Of a stretch of DNA of 40,369 nt, positions 12,419 through 20,865 are shown piece by piece; the stretch's first letter is position 1; each line of letters opens with the position of its first letter. The notes beneath the pieces were generated by a model. The model was not told the DNA's origin. It saw nothing but the letters and a program-made list of their open reading frames with translations, and ran no database searches. Source of the DNA: Prevotella sp. (GTDB lineage Bacteria > Bacteroidota > Bacteroidia > Bacteroidales > Bacteroidaceae); assembly GCA_016286995.1 (NCBI GenBank), contig JAEEVA010000027.1, forward strand, positions 1 to 40,369. Direction: 5' to 3'. Both the position numbers and the translations under genes were made by a program.

Positions 12419-13297
12419 TTATCGGCGGCGGAATTCGGCACAGGTGATGGCGGTGGCGATAGCGACGTTTAGGCTCTCGGCCGTACGGCCGTCACGGTGG
12501 TAGTTGGGAATGAGCAGGCGGTGGGTAACCAGCGGACGCACGGCATCGGAAATGCCGTTACCCTCGTTGCCCATCACGATGATGCCGTGGTGAGAAAGCT
12601 CCTGGCTGTAGATGTCCTCGCCGTCGAGCAGGGTGCCGTAGACGGGACAGTCGGCATGGGACAGCAGCGTGGGCAGGTCGGTATAGATGACACGGACATG
12701 GGCCAAGCTGCCCATGGTGGCCTGGACGACCTTGGGGGCATAGACGTCGGCAGTGTCGGGGGAACAGTAGATGGTGTCGATGCCGAACCAGTCGGCTATG
12801 CGGATGATGGTGCCGACATTGCCGGGGTCCTGAACGCCGTCGAGAGCAAGAGACAATTGAGAATTATGATTACCTTGGTCCGCTACATTTGAGGATTCAG
12901 GCATATCATAATTTCTAATTTCTAATTCCTCATTCCTAATTTTACTATCGTGAGAATCGGGTATTTCGAATAGGGCGAGGACTTGCTGGGGATGCTGCAG
13001 GAAACTGATGCGGCGGAGCTCGTCGTCGGTGATGAGAGTGATATTCAAAGACAACTGGGACAACTTAGGACAACTTTTATTGTTGTTACCTACATCGGTC
13101 GCAAAACCGAAAGGTTGTTCTTTGTTGTCCATGTTGTCTTTATTAATTGAAGTGGCAAAGATGGCACGGGCGGTGAAGCCGGCAGACAGCAGGTCGCCAA
13201 CCACCTTGGGGCCTTCGGCCACGAAGAGGCCCTCGCGACGGCGGTTCTTCTTCAGCTCCAAGGAGCGGATAAGCTTGATCTGATTCTTGCTAAGCAT
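12419..13297 (-). CDS. SpoU/TrmH-family RNA 2'-O-methyltransferase with two repeat-derived insertions
   Basis: A SPOUT methyltransferase that puts a methyl group on a ribose 2'-OH in rRNA or tRNA, using SAM bound in a trefoil knot. All three motifs are intact: DGVQDPGNVGTIIRIADW (153-170), VMGNEGNGIS (241-250) and SLNVAIATAI (275-284). The N-terminal substrate-binding domain begins MLSKNQIKLIRSLELKKNRR. At 292 residues it is about 40 longer than its close relatives. The excess sits at residues about 51-86 and 115-147, in the N-terminal domain and the linker, and is encoded by repeat-like DNA (13040-13147, 12857-12955). The catalytic domain is untouched. The gene is last in the wecB-cobD-trmH run. 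The target RNA cannot be assigned. Confidence 0.88.
   Translation of the reverse strand: MLSKNQIKLIRSLELKKNRRREGLFVAEGPKVVGDLLSAGFTARAIFATSINKDNMDNKEQPFGFATDVGNNNKSCPKLSQLSLNITLITDDELRRISFLQHPQQVLALFEIPDSHDSKIRNEELEIRNYDMPESSNVADQGNHNSQLSLALDGVQDPGNVGTIIRIADWFGIDTIYCSPDTADVYAPKVVQATMGSLAHVRVIYTDLPTLLSHADCPVYGTLLDGEDIYSQELSHHGIIVMGNEGNGISDAVRPLVTHRLLIPNYHRDGRTAESLNVAIATAITCAEFRRR
12857..12955. repeat. Repeat-derived insertion 2 in the TrmH-family gene
   Basis: It includes CAATTGAGAATT and ATTTCTAATTTCTAATTCCT words, the same kind that fill the gaps at 16147-16173 and 20831-20861. In frame, it adds about 33 residues (HDSKIRNEELEIRNYD and following). Confidence 0.55.
13040..13147. repeat. Repeat-derived insertion 1 in the TrmH-family gene
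   Basis: Repeated ACAACTGGGACAACTTAGGA and TTGTTGTCC-like words encode an Asn/Gln/Lys-rich stretch (about residues 51-86) absent from the usual family layout. The reading frame is kept. Confidence 0.5.
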
Positions 13298-13310
13298 ATT
13301 GCCTGGATTC

Positions 13311-13330
13311 AGGTTTCAAGCTTCAAACCT
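13311..13330. repeat. Near-perfect palindrome over the cobD stop codon
   Basis: AGGTTTCAAGCTTCAAACCT. The outer AGGTTT/AAACCT and central AAGCTT pair, with one C-C mismatch. It contains the cobD stop (13323-13325). Confidence 0.55.
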
Positions 13331-14285
13331 TATGAACGATGATGCGCAGGGCATGGACGAAGAAGGGGGCCCAGAAGAGAATGAGGGCAGTGGCAACGAC
13401 CATGACGGCCTCTACACGGCGGTTGACGCTGACGGCACGGCGCAGGTCGGTGTCGGTAATCTCACGGTCGTTGGTGCCAATATAGGGCTTGTTGATGACT
13501 TCGCCAAAATAGGTGTGGGGACCGCCGAAGCGACAGTCGAGGATGCCGGCAAGGGCTGCCTCGGGATAGCCGCTGTTAGGGCTGGCATGTTCGCGACCGA
13601 ACCACGTGACGAAATTCAGCAGGCGCAGACGTCCCGTGACGGTGAGCATGAGCAGCGTGGTGAGACGGGCCGGCAGGTAGTTGGCAACGTCGTCGATACG
13701 GGCGGCACACCAGCCGAAGTCACGGTAGCGACTGGTGCGGTAGCCTATCATCGAGTCGAGGGTATTGATCATCTTGTAGGCCATCATGCCGGGAACACCG
13801 AGGATGGCATACCAGAAGACGGGAGCCACGACGCCGTCGCTGAGATTCTCGGCCAGCGTCTCAAGGGCGGCGATGCGTACTTCCTGAGCCGTGAGCTCGG
13901 ACGTGTCGCGGCCAACGATGCGGGCCACCTGGCGACGGCCTTCTTCCAACGAGCGGTTGACGGCCTGGAATACCTGGCGCACTTCGCGGATGAGGGTGGT
14001 ACCGGCCAGACAGTAGAACACCAGGACAGCCTTGACGGCCATGCTCAAGTAGACGTTGATGCTGTCAATCCAACCCAGCAGATAGTACATGCCGACATAG
14101 ACGGCGGCAATGAGCAGCAGGGCGGTGAACATGCCCTTCAACTTACGCAGATGGCCGCGGTTGAACCAGCGTTCGAAGGCGGCAATGACTTTGCCGAACC
14201 ACACAATAGGGTGCGGCAGACGGGCGGGGTCGCCCAGAATGAGGTCGGCAATCCAGCCGACAAGGAGTATCAGTAATGCTTTCAT
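13323..14285 (-). CDS. cobD: Adenosylcobinamide-phosphate synthase (CobD/CbiB)
   Basis: An integral membrane enzyme of late cobalamin assembly and salvage. It attaches the aminopropanol arm to adenosylcobyric acid to give adenosylcobinamide (phosphate). The 320-residue length and the family signatures fit: WIADLILGDPARLPHPIVWFG at the start, the cytosolic loop AALETLAENLSDGVVAPVFWY, YKMINTLDSMIGYR, FGWCAARIDDVANYLPARL, ASPNSGYPEAALAG and a final membrane segment. The hydrophobic segments are intact. No other cobalamin gene is in view, so the pathway is either elsewhere or salvage only. The gene sits 32 nt after wecB and 25 nt before the TrmH-family gene, all leftward. The gaps consist of GTTTCAAG-type repeats. 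Confidence 0.95.
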   Translation of the reverse strand: MKALLILLVGWIADLILGDPARLPHPIVWFGKVIAAFERWFNRGHLRKLKGMFTALLLIAAVYVGMYYLLGWIDSINVYLSMAVKAVLVFYCLAGTTLIREVRQVFQAVNRSLEEGRRQVARIVGRDTSELTAQEVRIAALETLAENLSDGVVAPVFWYAILGVPGMMAYKMINTLDSMIGYRTSRYRDFGWCAARIDDVANYLPARLTTLLMLTVTGRLRLLNFVTWFGREHASPNSGYPEAALAGILDCRFGGPHTYFGEVINKPYIGTNDREITDTDLRRAVSVNRRVEAVMVVATALILFWAPFFVHALRIIVHKV

Positions 14286-14299
14286 GTAGTCAGGTGTCG

Positions 14300-14336
14300 T
14301 GTTTCAAGTTTCAAGTATCAGGTTTCTGGTTTCAGG
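14300..14336. repeat. GTTTCAA tandem words across the wecB stop
   Basis: GTTTCAA, GTTTCAA, GTATCA, GGTTTCT and GGTTTCA in succession. The last codons and stop of the epimerase gene (KPET-stop, 14318) are made of this repeat. Confidence 0.55.
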
Positions 14337-15442
14337 AGGGTCTGAACGATGCGTTCTGCCGTACGGCCGTCCCAGCGGTCTGGCAACGAACCGGTCTTCC
14401 ACTCACCGGCCACTAAGCGCGTCATAGCATCACGCAAGCGGCCGACATCCTCGCCAACCAGTTCGTTGGTACCCAGCTTGACGGTCTCCATGTGTTCGGT
14501 ATAGGAGTTGAGCGTGATGCAGGGTACGTGGTTGAAGGTAGCCTCCTCAGCAATGTTACCAGAGTCGGTGATAACACCCATGGCGTGTGACGTCAGGTAG
14601 CCGAACTCGAGGTAGGAAAGGGAGTTGAGAATTGAGAATTCTCTCTTTGAGAGTGTGGCGTTCTCTCTTTGAGAGTGTGGCGTTGCAATGCAATGACAAT
14701 TGAAAATTGACACTACCTCGTAGGCGTGGCCACGGAGGGGTGCTATGACTGGAATGTCGCCAGCGACTTCGGCAATGGCGGCAAGCATCTGTTGCAGTTT
14801 GTCGGTATCGGACAGCAGGGCGCGGCGATTGACGGTAAACACCAAATAGCGACCATCGGCAATGCCGTCAAGACAGGCCGGACGCTGCCAGCGGCGACTG
14901 TTCTGGCGCAGCGTATCCATCAGGATGTTGCCTACCATGTAAATCTTGTGCATCTCGGCACCTTCACGCGTGGCAATGCTGCTGGAGCCTATGCCGGCGG
15001 TGAACAGCAGGTCGCTGAGACCATCGATGACCAGGCGGTTGATTTCCTTAGGCATGCTGATGTCGAAGGAACGGGTGCCGGCAACGAGATGTGCCAGGCG
15101 CAGCCCACGCTTCTTGGTGACGATGGCGGCGGCCATGGTCGATGCCAGGTCGTCGACGACAATCACGGTATCGACAGGATGTGACTCGAGCCATTGTTCA
15201 AAGGCTGCCATGACCCGACCGGTCAGTTCGTTGAGATTCTCGCACTCCACACCTAAGTAGACGTCGGGCTCGGGCATCTGGAGGTCTGCAAACAGCGAGG
15301 GCTCCAGCGTGGGGTCGTCCTTGCCGCCTGCATATATGAGCTGATAGCTGATGCCATCAGTATTCTCTATCGCATGGATGATGGGCGACACCTTCACAAA
15401 ATTGGGACGGGCACCCGTGAAAATACATACTTTCTGTTCCAT
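14318..15442 (-). CDS. wecB: UDP-N-acetylglucosamine 2-epimerase with an in-frame insertion
   Basis: Interconverts UDP-GlcNAc and UDP-ManNAc for surface polysaccharide synthesis. It has the GT-B-like epimerase fold: GARPNFVKVSPII at the start, DDLASTMAAAI (97-107), AHLVAGTRSFD, PKEINRLVID (131-140), GNILMDTL, and the nucleotide-binding DSGNIAEEATF followed by TEHMETVKLGTNELVG. At 374 residues it carries about 30 extra residues (243-275) between the APLRGHA strand and SYLEFGYL. That segment is encoded by a repeat block that includes a 22-bp unit in tandem. The insertion lies in a loop of the second domain, and every recognised active-site segment is intact. The ATG at 15442 stands only 5 nt after a TACCTTTG box, so the mRNA may be nearly leaderless. 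Confidence 0.9.
   Translation of the reverse strand: MEQKVCIFTGARPNFVKVSPIIHAIENTDGISYQLIYAGGKDDPTLEPSLFADLQMPEPDVYLGVECENLNELTGRVMAAFEQWLESHPVDTVIVVDDLASTMAAAIVTKKRGLRLAHLVAGTRSFDISMPKEINRLVIDGLSDLLFTAGIGSSSIATREGAEMHKIYMVGNILMDTLRQNSRRWQRPACLDGIADGRYLVFTVNRRALLSDTDKLQQMLAAIAEVAGDIPVIAPLRGHAYEVVSIFNCHCIATPHSQRENATLSKREFSILNSLSYLEFGYLTSHAMGVITDSGNIAEEATFNHVPCITLNSYTEHMETVKLGTNELVGEDVGRLRDAMTRLVAGEWKTGSLPDRWDGRTAERIVQTLLKPET
14618..14716. repeat. Repeat block inserted in wecB, with 22-bp tandem unit
   Basis: Two perfect copies of a 22-bp unit (14639-14660, 14661-14682; each contains CTCTCTTTGAGAG) lie between GAGAATTGAGAATT and CAATTGAAAATTGACA words. These match gap repeats elsewhere in the window. 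Confidence 0.75.
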
Positions 15443-15447
15443 GACTG

Positions 15448-15455
15448 CAAAGGTA
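15448..15455 (-). promoter_or_regulatory. -7 box of wecB
   Basis: TACCTTTG on the minus strand, 5 nt before the ATG. No TTTG is seen at the -33 place (TTTC instead). Confidence 0.55.
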
Positions 15456-15513
15456 CGTATTTTAAATGAGAAATGAGAAACGAGAAATGAGAAATTTTAT
15501 TAACAACGAAAAA

Positions 15514-16107
15514 TTATGCCGAAAAGACGAATCGGAGTGAGAAGTAGAGCTGTGCCAACAAGATATAGAGCAGCAAGAGTGGTGCCGCCCACTGGATGCC
15601 GCGGACAAGGGCCTGGGTGACGTCGGCCAGTGACAGGAAGGAACCGGCCACCGTACCGTAGATGAGTGCCGACGCCATGAGCCCGAAGCTGACCAGCGTG
15701 ACCAGACTGGCCGAGAACGGCGACGGCCACAACGAACCGTCAGCCGACAACAGCACGGCATGGGGAATGGCAGTCATGAGCAGGATGATGCCGATGTAAA
15801 CCACCAAGAAGAGTACGGTGACGATGCGTGCCCGGCTGGCACGGTAGGTGTGCTGCCACTTGAGCATGCCGCTGGCACGGATGCTGCCGAAAGCCGCTGC
15901 CAACAACAGTATCCATACGAGTACGGGCGTGGCCAGCAGCTGGGCAAACTGACCCAGCACCCAGCGGATGCCTTCGCCGGACAACAGGGAACGCACACCA
16001 CTGGCTGGTACTGCCGCACTCCATATCCACGACACCAGCACCAGCAACAGCTGTACGACGATTAGCGCACATGCCACGTATGGCAACACCTTATTCTTGC
16101 TAATCAT
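15514..16107 (-). CDS. Short AbgT-like membrane protein
   Basis: A 197-residue membrane protein with about five hydrophobic segments (roughly 10-30, 57-76, 93-113, 133-156 and 171-194). The stretch from GVRSLLSGEGIRWVLGQF into the second membrane segment resembles the N-terminal part of AbgT-family p-aminobenzoyl-glutamate transporters, which are normally about 500 residues long. Only this shortened form is present, with a normal start and stop, so it may be a compact family of its own rather than a truncation. Transport activity is doubtful at this size. It lies between the response regulator gene and wecB, all leftward, and the gaps are filled with AAATGAG and TCAATT repeats. Confidence 0.55.
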   Translation of the reverse strand: MISKNKVLPYVACALIVVQLLLVLVSWIWSAAVPASGVRSLLSGEGIRWVLGQFAQLLATPVLVWILLLAAAFGSIRASGMLKWQHTYRASRARIVTVLFLVVYIGIILLMTAIPHAVLLSADGSLWPSPFSASLVTLVSFGLMASALIYGTVAGSFLSLADVTQALVRGIQWAAPLLLLYILLAQLYFSLRFVFSA

Positions 16108-16146
16108 AATCTTTTTTGCAAGGACTACAGGACTTAAAGATTTTTT

Positions 16147-16173
16147 TCAATTATCAATTGTCAATTCTCAATT
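16147..16173. repeat. TCAATT tandem words
   Basis: TCAATTATCAATTGTCAATT and then CTCAATT, running into the stop codon of the response regulator. The same family occurs at 20831-20861 and inside wecB and the TrmH-family gene. Confidence 0.7.
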
Positions 16174-16889
16174 CACTCCCCGTCCGGCATGAGGTTGTCG
16201 ATGTCGATGATGCCCAACTCCAGCGCACGTACCACCAGGCGCGTGGCATTGACACTTTCACCAGAGGGGAACAGCTTCTTGCACAGCTCGGACTGCCGTT
16301 TCTCCAGACTCTTCACACCGAAAGGCATGCCGCGTAGTCCGGTAATCTGCTCCTTGGTATAGCCGAGAGCCAGATGACGCAGGAAACGCTCGTCATATTC
16401 GTCAATCTCGTAGTCTATCAAGGCATCCTGGCGTGCCAGCTGAGCAGAGACGGCATGTTTGAAGCGCTCGACAATCTTCTCGAGAATGGGTTCGTTGAAC
16501 ACCAGCTGCTTGCCCTCCATGACGGCCATGACGTCGCGGCGCGTCAGCAGTTCGCCACTCTTGAGAATGATGCCGTCGGCTCCGGCGTCAAGCACGTCGA
16601 CCCACAGCTTCTCGTTCAGGATCTCACCCGTGAAAATCAGGATGCGCACCTGAGGATAGAGCTCCTTGGTCTGGCGGCACAACTCAACACCGACAGTCGT
16701 GGAACCGCCCAGTCCGAGGTCGAGCAGCACGAGGTCGGGCTGCTGCTTCTTGATGAGCCGCCAGTAGGACGTCTCGTCAGCCGCCGTCCCAATGACTTCT
16801 GCCTCGGGAATCTCATGGCGCACAATGCCTTCCGTGCCTTTCAGTTCGAGGGGCACGTCCTCGACGATAATCAGCTTAAAATTTTCCAT
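16173..16889 (-). CDS. Response regulator, receiver plus LuxR-like helix-turn-helix
   Basis: A 238-residue two-component response regulator, partner of the sensor kinase that ends 27 nt upstream. The receiver domain spans about 3-125, with acidic pair E10-D11, phospho-acceptor D57 (LVLLDLGLGG), the threonine in LIFTGE and the lysine in IILKSGE. After a linker the C-terminal part (about 165-230) has a helix-turn-helix of the LuxR/NarL kind (FLRHLALGYTKEQIT, GVKSLEKRQSELCKKLF). Length is typical. It should bind DNA when phosphorylated. Its targets are unknown, but the kdgK-eda genes in the same operon are candidates. Confidence 0.85.
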   Translation of the reverse strand: MENFKLIIVEDVPLELKGTEGIVRHEIPEAEVIGTAADETSYWRLIKKQQPDLVLLDLGLGGSTTVGVELCRQTKELYPQVRILIFTGEILNEKLWVDVLDAGADGIILKSGELLTRRDVMAVMEGKQLVFNEPILEKIVERFKHAVSAQLARQDALIDYEIDEYDERFLRHLALGYTKEQITGLRGMPFGVKSLEKRQSELCKKLFPSGESVNATRLVVRALELGIIDIDNLMPDGE

Positions 16890-16916
16890 CTGTATAATTC
16901 TATATTTGACTATATA

Positions 16917-19900
16917 CTATTGACTATTTGACTTTTGGTTATTGGACGCAGGCAGCGTAACCTTGACCGTCGAACCCTGAACGGCGATGCCACAACCACG
17001 GCGGTGGGTAGACTCGCCAAGGTCACGCACGATCTGGCGGCAGAGCAGGTAGTCGATGTCGGACAGCGGTTGAGGACAATGGACGGTATAGACGACATAA
17101 TCATCCTTCGGGACGCTGTCGGTAACCTCACCCTTCAGCAACTCAAACAGGTAGTGCAGCATGTTGCTGTCGGCCAACAGCTGCTGACCATGCCACTCCT
17201 GCGGAACAATGTGCAGCTTGACCTGTTCGACCTGACGCATGGCCTGTTCGCTGAGCAGACCGTACAGGTCGCGGTAGTATTGCACCACCTCACCCAACGA
17301 GCTGATGTCGTGGTGGTCGATGAGCTGACGGATGCGACTGGGATAATACATGGTTTCGTGTTTCAGAGCCGACAGGCAGTTGTCGAGCACGGCATTGGCA
17401 ACATGCATCTTGCTGTCTTCCATCTCAGCACGGCGCAACTCGTCGTCCATCATCTCGATATTGTCGAGCTGCATGCGCTCCAGACGATGACGGTAGTAGA
17501 GACGATGGCGATAGTAGAGCATGTAGTAGGCTGGCAGGATGAGCAGCAGGATGACGACGAGCAGGATGACGGCAATGCGCTTGTTCTGCTGCGACTGCTG
17601 CATCGTTCGACAGTAGTCGCCAAGGGTGTTGTCGGCACTAAGCTCCTTGAAGAGCTGGGTAAACACCTTATTATTATAGGCGTAGAGCTGCCACTCGTGC
17701 AAGGCCAGGGCGGCAACGGCACTCTCATTGCGGATATCGAGGATGACCTGATAATTCACAGCGACACTGTCGTGCAGCCATTGTACCTCGGGAGGCATGA
17801 TGCTGACATCGCCGTCACGGGTCATCAACAGACGGCCTTTAGGATGCTGGCTGAGGTACTGCTGATTGAGATAGTAGCGACAAGAGTCGGCAAACATCAG
17901 CGTACGCTCGTATTGGCCGTTGACATTGCAGAAATAAGCTGAGTCAGCATAGATATGGGCAAGGGTGTTGGGCGACTGGTTAGCGGATAGCGATGAGGGG
18001 TTAGCGGATAGCGGCGAAGCCCAAAGCCAACAGCCAGCAGCCAACTGCCAAAAGCCAACTGCCAAAAGTCTGACCACGCCCTTGGGCAGTCGGAAGAAGA
18101 ACCGCGAACCCCTACCCTGCTCGCTCTCTGCAGCTATCTGGCAGACGCTGAAGAGCTGACTCATCTTGCGGTACTTCTCGATGATGCCCTTGCAGTTCAT
18201 CAGGCCGAAGCCATGACCGCCAACCACCTTATGGTCGAAGACATGGGCTTGCTGCTCTGGGGGCATGCCACAGCCGGTATCGGCCACCGACAACTCGACA
18301 TAGTCGTTCGAGGTATTGGCAGAAACGGTAACTGAGCCGCCGCGGTCAGTAAACTTACGGGCATTGTCGGCCAGCGTGTTCAGCATGAAAAGAGTCAGCA
18401 CACGGTCGGCCTTGACGGTGGCGTCGGTAGGCTCGACATTGAGCGTAACACCCTTCATGTCAAACCCCGTACGCCCACGGGCAACAATGTCGAACAGGGG
18501 CTGCAATGGGAAACTCTCAATGTGCAGGCTAAGCTCACCCTGTCGCAACTGAATCCACTTGGTCAGCAGATTGTTTTGTTCGTTGATGTTGTCGGTCAGC
18601 TCGCGAACGTAGTCCAGGCTCTCTAGATTGTCTAGAGTTTCTAGATTTTCTAGATTTTCTAGAGACTCTAGATTTTCTAGAGGCTCTAGCTTCTTCACCT
18701 CATGCCGAATACGGTCAATAAGGGGCAGAATGCTGATCACCAGCGACACCTTGGCACGCTGTTCCAGATTGCGACGCTCGGATTTCTCTAAACTGAGACG
18801 ACGGACACGGAGCTCATCGGCCTTTAATTCCAGAACGTCGTCCAACTGGTGGTCATTCTTACTCTTCCGATTGAGATAGTTAAACAGCCAAAGCAGGAAC
18901 AGTAGCAGAACGATAGCGCCAATCACCGCCAGAATCATCCAGTTGAGCTGCTTGGAAGAAGCATCCAAGATGCCGGCACGGGCTTCGAGCTCACGGTCCT
19001 GACGGGTCTGCTCCTGCAGGTCGATATAGATGTTGCGGTTGTGGTCGCTCTCAGCTTTGTCGTTGACGGCTGAATAAGCCACACTAAGCTGTTCGCGGAT
19101 ACTGGCCACCAAGTCGGGAGCCTGATTGATGGCACTGTCGGACAGCGCCATGTGCAGATTCTCAAGGGCAAGAATGTCATCGCCAAGGGCATGGTAACAG
19201 GAAGCCAGCGTACGATAGGCACCGGCAATCTGATACACGTCGCCATAGTTGCGGAATCCCTCCAAAGCCTCTTCGGCTAACTGAAGGTCGTTGTCGTGTT
19301 CGGCCAAGGCCTCCTTGGCATTGGCTTCGAAATAGGGATAATGGAAACGGTGGGATATGGTCAGACAACGGCTGAGGAAGTCCATCTCCTCCTGATAGAT
19401 CTCGTCGGCATTGCCTTCCGTGATGATGCCTCCTGCCCCGACATTATACAAATAGTTCAGATATTGGGCTGTATCATGACGAACCTCGTCGAGGTTGACT
19501 TCCATCAAAGCCTCGATAGACTGACGCTCCAGACCGACATAATAGTAATAAGTGGAACTGACAATAGCCAATTCTGACTCAGCATACAGCATGCGTTGTT
19601 GTAAACGGGGAGAAAGCAAATGACGCTCTTCGTTGATGCGCTTCTGATGATTGACGGCACGTTCACGGTGTTCGTAGAAGGCACGGTTTTCAGAGCGACG
19701 CTGGCAAAGACGCATCTGCTGTACTTCTGAAACGAACAGTTCTACCTGATTGTCTGTCAGCGATATAGCTTCGTTGAGCTGACGTTCCATCTCGTCGTAC
19801 TCCATACGTACCATTGAGACGAACGCCAAGTTATTGAGTGCTTCTGCCCGACCGTCATCATAATGGGTTGATAACGCTAAAGCACGGCGTGCATAGACTT

Positions 19901-20033
19901 CAGTAGAGTCGATGTCACGGTAGTGAAAGGCATAGGAAAGTGAATTCAGCTTGTCCACCGCTGCCTTGTCGGACGGTGAACAAGCTGAGATAAGTAATAG
20001 CAACGAGAGGTTAAGCGCGAGCCTTAGCCACAT
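16917..20033 (-). CDS. Large hybrid-architecture sensor histidine kinase (DUF5112/DUF5113 type)
   Basis: A 1038-residue sensor kinase. It starts with a lipoprotein signal (LLLLISAC, lipobox cysteine 18), then a helical TPR-like sensory region (about 25-350), a membrane segment (about 363-387), a coiled coil with a candidate phospho-acceptor H444 ([10 protein letters not shown]), and an HATPase domain with N-box LADNARKF (554-561), G1 DTGCGMP (585-591) and G2 GHGFGL (606-611). A second half follows: a hydrophobic stretch at 653-677, another helical region, a membrane segment (about 818-840) and the [14 protein letters not shown] block (891-904) typical of DUF5113. Its first 23 nt overlap the end of the aldolase gene (ATG inside GYVAKARA), so it is translationally coupled. 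Two low-complexity segments, at 449-474 and 654-690, come from repeat-like DNA. Confidence 0.85.
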   Translation of the reverse strand: MWLRLALNLSLLLLISACSPSDKAAVDKLNSLSYAFHYRDIDSTEVYARRALALSTHYDDGRAEALNNLAFVSMVRMEYDEMERQLNEAISLTDNQVELFVSEVQQMRLCQRRSENRAFYEHRERAVNHQKRINEERHLLSPRLQQRMLYAESELAIVSSTYYYYVGLERQSIEALMEVNLDEVRHDTAQYLNYLYNVGAGGIITEGNADEIYQEEMDFLSRCLTISHRFHYPYFEANAKEALAEHDNDLQLAEEALEGFRNYGDVYQIAGAYRTLASCYHALGDDILALENLHMALSDSAINQAPDLVASIREQLSVAYSAVNDKAESDHNRNIYIDLQEQTRQDRELEARAGILDASSKQLNWMILAVIGAIVLLLFLLWLFNYLNRKSKNDHQLDDVLELKADELRVRRLSLEKSERRNLEQRAKVSLVISILPLIDRIRHEVKKLEPLENLESLENLENLETLDNLESLDYVRELTDNINEQNNLLTKWIQLRQGELSLHIESFPLQPLFDIVARGRTGFDMKGVTLNVEPTDATVKADRVLTLFMLNTLADNARKFTDRGGSVTVSANTSNDYVELSVADTGCGMPPEQQAHVFDHKVVGGHGFGLMNCKGIIEKYRKMSQLFSVCQIAAESEQGRGSRFFFRLPKGVVRLLAVGFWQLAAGCWLWASPLSANPSSLSANQSPNTLAHIYADSAYFCNVNGQYERTLMFADSCRYYLNQQYLSQHPKGRLLMTRDGDVSIMPPEVQWLHDSVAVNYQVILDIRNESAVAALALHEWQLYAYNNKVFTQLFKELSADNTLGDYCRTMQQSQQNKRIAVILLVVILLLILPAYYMLYYRHRLYYRHRLERMQLDNIEMMDDELRRAEMEDSKMHVANAVLDNCLSALKHETMYYPSRIRQLIDHHDISSLGEVVQYYRDLYGLLSEQAMRQVEQVKLHIVPQEWHGQQLLADSNMLHYLFELLKGEVTDSVPKDDYVVYTVHCPQPLSDIDYLLCRQIVRDLGESTHRRGCGIAVQGSTVKVTLPASNNQKSNSQ
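17964..18074. repeat. Repeat-like DNA encoding a kinase linker
   Basis: Direct copies of GGTTAGCGGATAGCG and AGCCAACTGCCAAA words, similar to the tract at 10868-10925. It encodes the hydrophobic and Ser/Ala/Asn-rich linker at residues about 654-690. Confidence 0.55.
18622..18693. repeat. 9-bp tandem repeat (TCTAGA + 3 nt, eight units)
   Basis: Eight 9-nt units, each TCTAGA (the last TCTAGC) followed by three variable bases, from 18622 to 18693. In the kinase they encode three-residue steps of L-(E/D)-x ([14 protein letters not shown]) just after the candidate phospho-acceptor histidine. Being in units of 9, length change by slippage would keep the frame. Confidence 0.9.
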
Positions 20034-20679
20034 AACCGAGTGCCTCCTTGCACTTGTCGGTTACATACTGCCAGTCGCCAGCCTTTACCTTGTCGCTGGG
20101 GAACAGCTTAGAGCCCATGCCCACGCAGAATACGCCAGCCTTGAACCATGACTTCAGGTTCTCCTCCTCGGGAGCAACACCGCCAGTCACCATGATCTTC
20201 GACCAAGGCATCGGAGCCTTCAGACCCTTCACCATGTTCGGACCTACGACGTCACCGGGGAATACCTTTGTCAGGTCGCATCCCAACTCCTGAGCCTTGC
20301 CAATCTCGCTGACGGTCATGCAGCCTGGACAGTAAGGCACCAGACGGCGATTGCAGACAGGAGCAATCTCAGGGTTGAACAGCGGACCAACCACGAAGTT
20401 GGCACCCAGCTGCAGGTAGAGTCCTGCTGTGGGAGCGTCGACAACAGAGCCGATACCCAGTGCCAATTCGGGACACTCCTTGTCGGCCCACTTCACCAGC
20501 TCACCGAAAATCTCATGAGCGAAGTCACCGCGGTTGGTAAACTCAAAGGCACGAACGCCACCCTCGTAGCAAGCCTTGACGACATTCTTGCAGACTTCCA
20601 AATCCTTGTGATAGAAGACAGGCACCATACCTGTCTCGCCAATCTTCTTCAAGACGGCTATCTTATCAAACTTTGCCAT
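20011..20679 (-). CDS. eda: KDPG/KHG aldolase
   Basis: 2-keto-3-deoxy-6-phosphogluconate aldolase splits KDPG into pyruvate and glyceraldehyde 3-phosphate, the last step of hexuronate use. The 222 residues include E46 (AFEFTNR), the Schiff-base lysine K138 in [12 protein letters not shown] and the phosphate-binding ending [16 protein letters not shown]. Length is normal. It works directly after the KDG kinase encoded two genes upstream, with a DUF4177 gene between (2-nt gap), and its last codons overlap the start of the sensor kinase gene by 23 nt. No separate promoter is seen. Confidence 0.95.
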   Translation of the reverse strand: MAKFDKIAVLKKIGETGMVPVFYHKDLEVCKNVVKACYEGGVRAFEFTNRGDFAHEIFGELVKWADKECPELALGIGSVVDAPTAGLYLQLGANFVVGPLFNPEIAPVCNRRLVPYCPGCMTVSEIGKAQELGCDLTKVFPGDVVGPNMVKGLKAPMPWSKIMVTGGVAPEEENLKSWFKAGVFCVGMGSKLFPSDKVKAGDWQYVTDKCKEALGYVAKARA

Positions 20680-20681
20680 AA

Positions 20682-20819
20682 TTACTCTTTGTATTCACGT
20701 TTGAAAATATATGTACCACACTCAGCGGAAACCAGTTCCCAGCCTTCAAACCCCATCTCGTTGAGTTTCTTCTCAACACCGACGAGACGCGTAACAACCT
20801 TATATTCAAACTGTTTCAT
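20682..20819 (-). CDS. DUF4177-family small protein
   Basis: A 45-residue gene: [20 protein letters not shown], then [20 protein letters not shown], then REYKE and TAA at 20682. The pattern (F/W)EYKVV, LNE-G-EGWELV and a basic FKRE end is that of DUF4177, a family of small beta-rich proteins of unknown role. It lies 2 nt before the aldolase gene and 46 nt after kdgK, so it is part of the operon. The match along the full length makes a real gene likely in spite of its size. A regulatory or accessory role beside KDG metabolism is only a guess. Confidence 0.85.
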   Translation of the reverse strand: MKQFEYKVVTRLVGVEKKLNEMGFEGWELVSAECGTYIFKREYKE

Positions 20820-20830
20820 TGTCAACAATA

Positions 20831-20861
20831 ATTGTCAATTGTCAATTCTCAATTCTCAATT
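20831..20861. repeat. TCAATT tandem words between kdgK and DUF4177
   Basis: TTGTCAATTGTCAATT followed by two CTCAATT units. Same family as 16147-16173. Confidence 0.7.
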
Positions 20862-20865
20862 AATA

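Noticed and set aside
13287..14276. 329-codon + strand frame opposite cobD
   Set aside because: Antisense shadow of a well-conserved gene. Its sequence is rich in Gly/Asp/Gln and has no family features.
16935..17942. 335-codon + strand frame opposite the sensor kinase
   Set aside because: Antisense shadow. The minus strand carries clear kinase-family motifs.
16917..20033. Two genes joined by an assembly error in the 1038-residue kinase
   Set aside because: The two-part layout with two membrane regions is normal for the DUF5112/DUF5113 kinase type, and the frame is open throughout.
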